Source: Pseudoxanthomonas japonensis (lineage in GTDB: Bacteria; Pseudomonadota; Gammaproteobacteria; Xanthomonadales; Xanthomonadaceae). From it: DNA of 64,000 nucleotides. The stretch lies in the NCBI RefSeq assembly GCF_010093445.1, contig NZ_PDWW01000012.1, positions 1-64,000 of the forward strand, given 5' to 3'. Position 1 is the stretch's first letter. Every line of letters begins with the position of its first letter. The position numbers were made by a program, and so were the translations under genes. The notes beneath the pieces were generated by a model that was given only the letters and a program-made list of their open reading frames with translations, was not told where the DNA came from and searched no databases. Positions 58,539 through 64,000 of the stretch are shown one piece after another.

Positions 58539-61500
58539 ATGAGTACTCCCCGTAACCCTTCCCCCCGTCCCGACCGCGCCGCCCTCGACCAGGGCCGGCA
58601 GTCGCTCGACCGCGCGCTAAGCCGCGACCGCGGCCGCCTGCACGGGCTGTGGTCGCGCTGGCAGGGCAAGCCGGCCGATGCCGGTGCGCGCCAGGCCTTC
58701 GAACAGGCATTGACCGCCTCTATCGCCACCCGCGAACGGCGTCTGGCGACCGTGCCGGTGGTGACGCTGGACGAGGCGCTGCCGATCGCCCGGGAGGGCG
58801 AGCGCATCGTCGAGCTGATCCGGAACCACCAGGTCGTCGTGATCGCCGGCGAGACCGGCTCCGGCAAGACCACCCAGCTGCCCAAGCTGTGCCTGGCCGC
58901 CGGCCGCGGCGTGGCCGGCATGATCGGCTGCACGCAGCCACGCCGCATCGCCGCGCGCGCGGTCGCACGCCGCGTGGCCGACGAACTGAAGACCGAACTC
59001 GGCCGCGGCGTCGGCTTCCAGGTGCGCTTCAACGACCAGGTCGGCGAAGACACCCACATCAAGTTCATGACCGACGGCATCCTGCTGGCGGAGATCGCCA
59101 GCGACCGCTGGCTGTCGGCCTACGACACGATCGTCGTCGACGAGGCGCACGAACGCAGCCTCAACATCGACTTCCTGCTCGGCTACCTGAAGCAGCTGCT
59201 GCGCAAGCGCCGCGACCTGAAGGTCATCGTCACTTCGGCCACCATCGACACCGCGCGTTTCGCCAGACACTTCGACGACGCGCCGGTGATCAGCGTGGAA
59301 GGCCGCACCTACCCGGTCGAGGTGCGCTACCGCGCGCCCGAAAGCGAGAGAGACGGCGAGGGCGAGCAGGAAGGCGACCGCACCGTCAACGACGCCATCG
59401 TGGCGGCGGTGGACGAGATCACCCGGCTGGACGCGCGCGGCGACGTGCTGATCTTCCTGCCCGGCGAGCGCGAGATCCGCGACGCGCACCAGTCGCTGGA
59501 GCGCCGCAAGTACCGCAACACCGAGGTATTGCCGCTGTATGCGCGGCTGTCCAACCAGGACCAGGACCGGGTGTTCAACCCCGGCCCGAACCGGCGCATC
59601 GTGCTGGCCACCAACGTGGCCGAGACCTCGCTGACGGTGCCGCGCATCCGCTACGTGGTCGATCCCGGGTTCGCGCGCGTCAAGCGCTACAGCCCGCGCA
59701 GCAAGCTCGACCGTCTGCACATCGAACCGGTGTCGCAGGCCAGCGCCAACCAGCGCAAGGGCCGCTGCGGACGCATCGCCGAAGGCATCTGCTACCGGCT
59801 GTACTCGGAAGCGGATTTCCAGGCGCGCGCGGAATTCACCGATCCCGAGATCCGCCGTTCCAGCCTGGCCGGCGTGATCCTGCGCATGCTGCAACTGGGC
59901 CTGGGCCGGATCGAAGACTTCCCGTTCCTGGAAGCGCCGGACGAGCGGGCCGTCGCCGACGGCTGGCAGCAGCTGACCGAGCTCGGCGCCATCGACGGCG
60001 AGCGCCGCATGACCGCGATCGGCCGGCAGATGGCACGCCTGCCGGTGGACGTGAAGCTGGCGCGGATGCTGGTGGCCGCGCAGGCGGCGGGCTGCCTGCG
60101 GCCGATGCTGGTGATCGCCTCGTTCCTCGGTATCCAGGATCCGCGCGAACGCCCGGCCGACGCGCGCGGCGCGGCGGACACCGCGCATGCGCAGTTCGCC
60201 GACGCCCGCTCCGAGTTCGTCGGCGTGCTGCGGCTGTGGGATGCCTACCGCCAGGCGCATGAGGACCTGACCCAGTCGAAGCTGCGCGACTGGTGCGGCC
60301 GCCATTTCCTTGGCTTCCTGCGCATGCGCGAATGGCGCGAGCTGCATCGCCAACTGCGCCTGCTGTGCGAGGAACTGGGCTGGAAGGAAGAAGCCAGCGA
60401 AGCGTCGCTGGCGCCGCTGCTCGCCGGCAGCAGCGCACCGCCGGCCGCGCGCGAGGACAGCGCCGCGGCGGTGAAGGCCACGCGTGGCCAGCTGCATCGC
60501 GCCGCACGCCTGGCGCGCGAAGGCAAGGCCGAGCCCGCGCCGGCACCGGTGGCCGTGCGTGCGCAGCAGGACCAGGCGCCTGCCGGTGGTGGCTTCAGTG
60601 AGCGCGTGCGCGCCAGCGCCTACCAGACGCTGCATCGCGCGCTGGTGGCCGGCCTGCCCACGCAGATCGGCCATCGCACCGACAAGGGCGACTACCAGGC
60701 GCCGCGCCAGCGCCGCTTCCTGCCATTCCCGGGGTCGCCGCTGTCCAAGCGGCCGCCGCCGTGGCTGCTGGCGGCCAACCTGCTGGACACGCAGAAGGTG
60801 TGGGGCATGACCCTGGCCACGATCGAGCCGGACTGGGTGATCGCCGAACTGCCGCACCTGCTGCTGCGCAAACATTTCGATCCGCACTGGTCGCGCGCGC
60901 AGGGCCAGGTGCTGGCGTCGGAGCAGATCAGCCTGTTCGGGCTGGTGCTGGCGCCGAAGAAGCCGGTGCACTACGGCCGCATCGCCCCGGGCGAAGCGCA
61001 CGACCTGTTCGTGCGCCAGGGCCTGGTGACCGGCGAGATCAACACGCGCGCGTCCTTCGTCGCCGACAACCTGAAGACGCTGGAGCAGGCGCGCGAAGAA
61101 GAAGCCAAGCTGCGCCGCGCCGGCCTGGTCGCCGACGAGGACTGGCAGGCACGCTGGTACCTGGACCGCATCCCGTCCGAGATTCATTCCGCCGCCAGCC
61201 TGGATACGTGGTGGAAGGCGCTTCCGCCGGACAAGCGTCGTGCGCTGCACTGGTCGCTGGCCGACCTGTTGCCGGGCGAAGGCAGCGAGGAAGACCGCTA
61301 TCCGAAGTACTTCGCGCTCGGCGATGCGCGGTTGCCGCTGCACTACCGGTTCGAGCCGGGTTCGGTTGACGATGGCGTGACGCTGGAGGTGCCGCTGCAC
61401 CTGCTCAACGCGCTGGATCCCGCACGCCTGTCGTGGTTGGCGCCGGGGTTCGTCGCCGACAAGGCGGCCGGGCTGATCCGCAGCCTGCCCAAGGCGATGC

Positions 61501-62660
61501 GGCGCAACTATGTGCCGGCACCGGATTTCGGTCGCGCGTTCTTCGAAGCGTTCGCGAAACCGACCGCCGACGACATCCGGGGCGAACTGGCGCGGTTCCT
61601 GTCGCGTGCGACCGGCGTGGCGGTCAGCGCGCTCGACTTCGACGACGCGGCGCTGGAGCCGCACCTGCGCATGAACCTGCGGCTGCGCGAGGATCCGCGC
61701 GGTGGCGGCGAAGGAAAAGTGCTGGCCGAGTCACGCGATCTCGATGCACTGCGTGCGCGCTTCGGTGCGAAGGCGGGACAGGCGTTCGCGGCGCGTGCCG
61801 GTCGCGAGATGGCGGCGACGGGATTGCGCGAGTTCCCTGCGCAGCCGATCCCGCGCGAGGTGCCCGGCGAGGCCGGCGTGCCGGCCTATCCGGCGTTGCG
61901 CGACGAGGGCGAGACGGTGGCATTGCAGGTATTCGCCGACCGTGCCGAAGCCGATGCCGCGCATCCGCGCGGCGTGCGCCGCCTGCTGGAGATCGCGCTG
62001 GCCGACAAGGTGAAGCAAGCACGCAAGCAGCTGCCCGTGTCGCCGAAGACTGGCCTGCTGTATGCGGCGATCGAATCGCAGGAGCGCCTGCGGGGCGACA
62101 TCGTCGATGCGGCGATGAATGCCGTGCTGGCGGGCGGGCTGGACGCGATCCGCGACCGTGCCGCATTCGAGCACCGGCGCGACGACGCCGGCAAGCGCCT
62201 GTTCGGCGAAGCGATGGAGCGGCTGAAACTCGCCGAGGCGATCCTGTCCGCGGTGGCGGAGCTGAAGCCGCAACTCGACGCACCGCTGATGGGCTGGGCG
62301 CGCGGCAACCTCGACGACCTTCGCGCGCAACTGGCGGCGCTGGTGCATCCCGGCTTCCTGCGCGACACGCCCGCCGACGCGCTGGCGCAGTTGCCGCGCT
62401 ACCTGAAGGCGATGACGCTGCGCGCCGAGCGCGCCAAGCGCGATCCGGCGAAGGACCAGGCGCGCATGCTGGAACTCAAGCCGTTCGCCGACGCACTGGC
62501 GCAGGCGAACGAGGACGGCATCGCGCAGGCGGCGGACTGGCAGGCGCTGCGCTGGGACCTGGAGGAACTGCGGGTATCGGTGTTCGCGCAGGAACTGGGC
62601 GCGAAGAGCGGCGTGTCGCCGAAGAAACTCGCGCAGCGCCTGCAGGCGCTGCGCGGGTGA
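58539..62660 (+). CDS. hrpA: DEAH-box RNA helicase HrpA
   Basis: A 1373-residue DEAH/RHA-type ATP-dependent RNA helicase linked to translation quality control. Walker A is GETGSGKTTQLPK near residue 106, the DEAH box is in VVDEAHERSLNIDFLLGYLK near 204, motif III is SATIDT, and motif VI is QRKGRCGR near 410. An HA2/winged-helix region and OB fold follow (about 480-850), then the long C-terminal DUF3418 domain specific to HrpA (about 890-1360). The ATG at 58539 is preferred; a GTG three codons upstream is in frame. Length is close to the E. coli protein (about 1300). Confidence 0.95.
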   Translation: MSTPRNPSPRPDRAALDQGRQSLDRALSRDRGRLHGLWSRWQGKPADAGARQAFEQALTASIATRERRLATVPVVTLDEALPIAREGERIVELIRNHQVVVIAGETGSGKTTQLPKLCLAAGRGVAGMIGCTQPRRIAARAVARRVADELKTELGRGVGFQVRFNDQVGEDTHIKFMTDGILLAEIASDRWLSAYDTIVVDEAHERSLNIDFLLGYLKQLLRKRRDLKVIVTSATIDTARFARHFDDAPVISVEGRTYPVEVRYRAPESERDGEGEQEGDRTVNDAIVAAVDEITRLDARGDVLIFLPGEREIRDAHQSLERRKYRNTEVLPLYARLSNQDQDRVFNPGPNRRIVLATNVAETSLTVPRIRYVVDPGFARVKRYSPRSKLDRLHIEPVSQASANQRKGRCGRIAEGICYRLYSEADFQARAEFTDPEIRRSSLAGVILRMLQLGLGRIEDFPFLEAPDERAVADGWQQLTELGAIDGERRMTAIGRQMARLPVDVKLARMLVAAQAAGCLRPMLVIASFLGIQDPRERPADARGAADTAHAQFADARSEFVGVLRLWDAYRQAHEDLTQSKLRDWCGRHFLGFLRMREWRELHRQLRLLCEELGWKEEASEASLAPLLAGSSAPPAAREDSAAAVKATRGQLHRAARLAREGKAEPAPAPVAVRAQQDQAPAGGGFSERVRASAYQTLHRALVAGLPTQIGHRTDKGDYQAPRQRRFLPFPGSPLSKRPPPWLLAANLLDTQKVWGMTLATIEPDWVIAELPHLLLRKHFDPHWSRAQGQVLASEQISLFGLVLAPKKPVHYGRIAPGEAHDLFVRQGLVTGEINTRASFVADNLKTLEQAREEEAKLRRAGLVADEDWQARWYLDRIPSEIHSAASLDTWWKALPPDKRRALHWSLADLLPGEGSEEDRYPKYFALGDARLPLHYRFEPGSVDDGVTLEVPLHLLNALDPARLSWLAPGFVADKAAGLIRSLPKAMRRNYVPAPDFGRAFFEAFAKPTADDIRGELARFLSRATGVAVSALDFDDAALEPHLRMNLRLREDPRGGGEGKVLAESRDLDALRARFGAKAGQAFAARAGREMAATGLREFPAQPIPREVPGEAGVPAYPALRDEGETVALQVFADRAEADAAHPRGVRRLLEIALADKVKQARKQLPVSPKTGLLYAAIESQERLRGDIVDAAMNAVLAGGLDAIRDRAAFEHRRDDAGKRLFGEAMERLKLAEAILSAVAELKPQLDAPLMGWARGNLDDLRAQLAALVHPGFLRDTPADALAQLPRYLKAMTLRAERAKRDPAKDQARMLELKPFADALAQANEDGIAQAADWQALRWDLEELRVSVFAQELGAKSGVSPKKLAQRLQALRG

Positions 62661-62666
62661 GGCGGC

Positions 62667-63215
62667 TTACTTGATGCGACGGACCTTGGCGGGCGTGTTG
62701 TAGCCGTCGATGCGCAGGAACCAGTTGTTGAACAAGCCCGGCTTGATGGTGACGGCAGGGTTCGTCTTGCGCACGCCGTTGAGGCTTGCAGCCTCGATCT
62801 GTTCCCAGACCTGGCCGTTGGCAAGCGTATAGCGGTTGCCCTTGGAGAAGCCCTTGAATTCGCCGGCCAGCGTGCTCTTGATGGGCTCATCCGAGCCGAA
62901 ATCGAAGAACCCGCGGTTCTCCTGCTCGACCTGCTTTCGCGTGTCATCCTTGGCTTGCGTGATGGCGGTCTGCGTTTCCTGGCGCACTTGTTCCACTGCG
63001 CGCGCGGTCTCCGCGCCGACCTTGCGGGTGAGCCAGCCACTCAGAGCGGCGAGTTCAGCATCGCTGAGCTTGTCGAGGCCGGCGGCCTTGAACTCGTCGG
63101 CGGTCATCGACTCGCGCAGGTTGGCGAAGCGCGCGTCGTTGGCGTTGTCCTGTGCGAAGGCGAGCACCGGTGCGGTCGCCAATGCGATGGATAGAAACAA
63201 GCGGCTCATCTTCAT
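62667..63215 (-). CDS. Exported hypothetical protein
   Basis: A 182-residue protein with a signal peptide (MKMSRLFLSIALATAPVLAFAQ). The first half of the mature chain is helical and charged (FANLRESMTADEFKAAGLDKLSDAELAALSGWL), with a possible short coiled coil. The second half looks like a small beta domain (FKGFSKGNRYTLANGQVWEQIEAASLNGVRKTNPAVTIKPGLFNNWFLRIDGYN). I recognise no named family. It contains no Cys. It converges on hrpA with only six bases between the stops and diverges from relA. Confidence 0.72.
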   Translation of the reverse strand: MKMSRLFLSIALATAPVLAFAQDNANDARFANLRESMTADEFKAAGLDKLSDAELAALSGWLTRKVGAETARAVEQVRQETQTAITQAKDDTRKQVEQENRGFFDFGSDEPIKSTLAGEFKGFSKGNRYTLANGQVWEQIEAASLNGVRKTNPAVTIKPGLFNNWFLRIDGYNTPAKVRRIK

Positions 63216-63286
63216 GGGTGTTCCTATGGTCGGCTGGCCGGTAGTGTAGTCATTCCTGCGGCCCTTGGTCGCACGTCCACATTGCC

Positions 63287-64000
63287 ATGAATCCCCCCGT
63301 TCACGACATCGCCACCCTGCTGCAGCGGCCCGCCCTTGGGGTGGTGCCGGACCCTGCGCGGCGAGCGCTGACCGAAGCCGCGACGGCAACGGACGCGCGG
63401 ATCGGCATGCCCGATGCGGCCGAGGTGCTGGCCGATACGCTGGACACGCTGGTGACGCTGGGTGCGGACGCCGACGTCATCCTGGCCGCCCTCCTGCATG
63501 GGCTGCCGGCGCTTCAACCCGCCCTGGGACGCATCATGGCAGGCAAGCAGGTGCCCGGACTGGCGGATCTGCTGGAGGGCCAGGTCGCGGCCGCGCAGGT
63601 CTGGGCGCTGCACGCGGAGCAGGCGCGCAGCGGCAACACGGAAGGCCTGCGCCGGCTGCTGCTGGCGATCGTGCGCGACCTGCGCGTGGTCACCATCCTG
63701 CTGGCCCGACAGCTCGCGCGCATGCGCGCCGCGGGCGCCTTGCCGGAATCGGAGCGCCAGGCGTTGGCGCGCCTCACCCGCGACATCCATGCGCCGCTGG
63801 CCAACCGGCTGGGCATCTGGCAGCTGAAATGGGAACTGGAAGACCTCGCGTTCCGCTACCTGCAGCCGCAGGTGTACAAGCAGATCGCCACGCAACTCGA
63901 TGAAAAGCGCCTCGGTCGCGAGCGCTACATCGGCGAGGTCATCGACGCGCTGCGGGCGGCACTGGCCGAGAACGGGATCCACGCGGACGTCAGTGGTCGG
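63287..64000 (+). CDS. relA: (p)ppGpp synthetase RelA, partial (cut by window end)
   Basis: The first 238 codons of a RelA/SpoT-family alarmone synthetase, continuing past the window end. The N-terminal pseudo-hydrolase domain is present but the metal-binding HD pair is missing: the usual LLHD is LLHGLPA near residue 72, as in monofunctional RelA. The stretch HAPLANRLGIWQLKWELEDLAFRYLQPQVYKQI near 172-205 is the conserved link to the synthetase domain. It is ribosome-associated and responds to uncharged tRNA. The synthetase, TGS and ACT domains lie outside the window. Confidence 0.92.
   Translation, partial: MNPPVHDIATLLQRPALGVVPDPARRALTEAATATDARIGMPDAAEVLADTLDTLVTLGADADVILAALLHGLPALQPALGRIMAGKQVPGLADLLEGQVAAAQVWALHAEQARSGNTEGLRRLLLAIVRDLRVVTILLARQLARMRAAGALPESERQALARLTRDIHAPLANRLGIWQLKWELEDLAFRYLQPQVYKQIATQLDEKRLGRERYIGEVIDALRAALAENGIHADVSGR

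Overview
The window is GC-rich, densely coded chromosomal DNA of a gammaproteobacterium that looks like a member of the Xanthomonadaceae (Pseudoxanthomonas, Xanthomonas, Stenotrophomonas or Lysobacter type). The main support is gene order: yebC, ruvC, ruvA, kup, ruvB, ybgC, tolQ, tolR, tolA, tolB, pal, cpoB, queE, queC, tRNA-Lys. Three large TonB-dependent receptors, an OpgB-type phosphoglycerol transferase and many short extragenic palindromes agree with this. Genus and species cannot be decided from the sequence alone. No phage, insertion sequence, integrase, CRISPR array or rRNA was seen; the window reads as core chromosome with repeat-rich gaps.

Layout. 0.2-5.6 kb: a DCC-family thiol-disulfide protein, a TonB-dependent receptor, a DUF3574 lipoprotein and an NCS2-like permease. 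5.7-12.5 kb: clpB behind a clear sigma-32 promoter, a membrane EAL protein with a degenerate GGDEF domain, and the YbaL-type antiporter. 12.7-20.9 kb: a second TonB-dependent receptor related to the first, an ABC-F ATPase (YheS type), a CPA2 antiporter with an FmdB zinc-ribbon protein, and OpgB. 21.1-25.6 kb: two exported proteins, aspS, a very acidic small protein and a GNAT acetyltransferase. 25.6-26.5 kb is gene-free and holds a structured repeat plus a three-unit tandem array with a 214-bp period. 26.5-34.8 kb: an ohr-hydrolase operon divergent from an AraC regulator, then a cell-surface signalling locus (ECF sigma factor, FecR anti-sigma factor and an exported metallophosphatase, with translational overlaps) divergent from an STN-domain TonB receptor.

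34.9-47.9 kb is the conserved housekeeping block: a lipase-like hydrolase, YebC, the RuvABC Holliday-junction machinery with a Kup potassium transporter inside it, the complete Tol-Pal envelope system, and two queuosine-precursor genes followed by tRNA-Lys(TTT). 47.9-56.9 kb: a cysteine synthase/desulfhydrase-like PLP enzyme, oligopeptidase A, a GH3 glycosidase-MFS transporter pair behind a LacI-type operator, a small exported protein, and RecQ. 56.9-57.9 kb is a second gene-free repeat region. 57.9-64 kb: Dps, HrpA, an exported hypothetical protein, and the start of relA, cut by the window end.

The most unusual material is non-coding. One repeat family occurs at 25.6 kb and twice, in inverted orientation, at 57.2-57.65 kb. 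Its hairpins keep pairing while the stem sequences change and the TCC-type loops stay the same, which points to selection on folded structure. Arrays of a 7-bp unit also sit directly before ruvC and queC, both of which lack a visible Shine-Dalgarno sequence.
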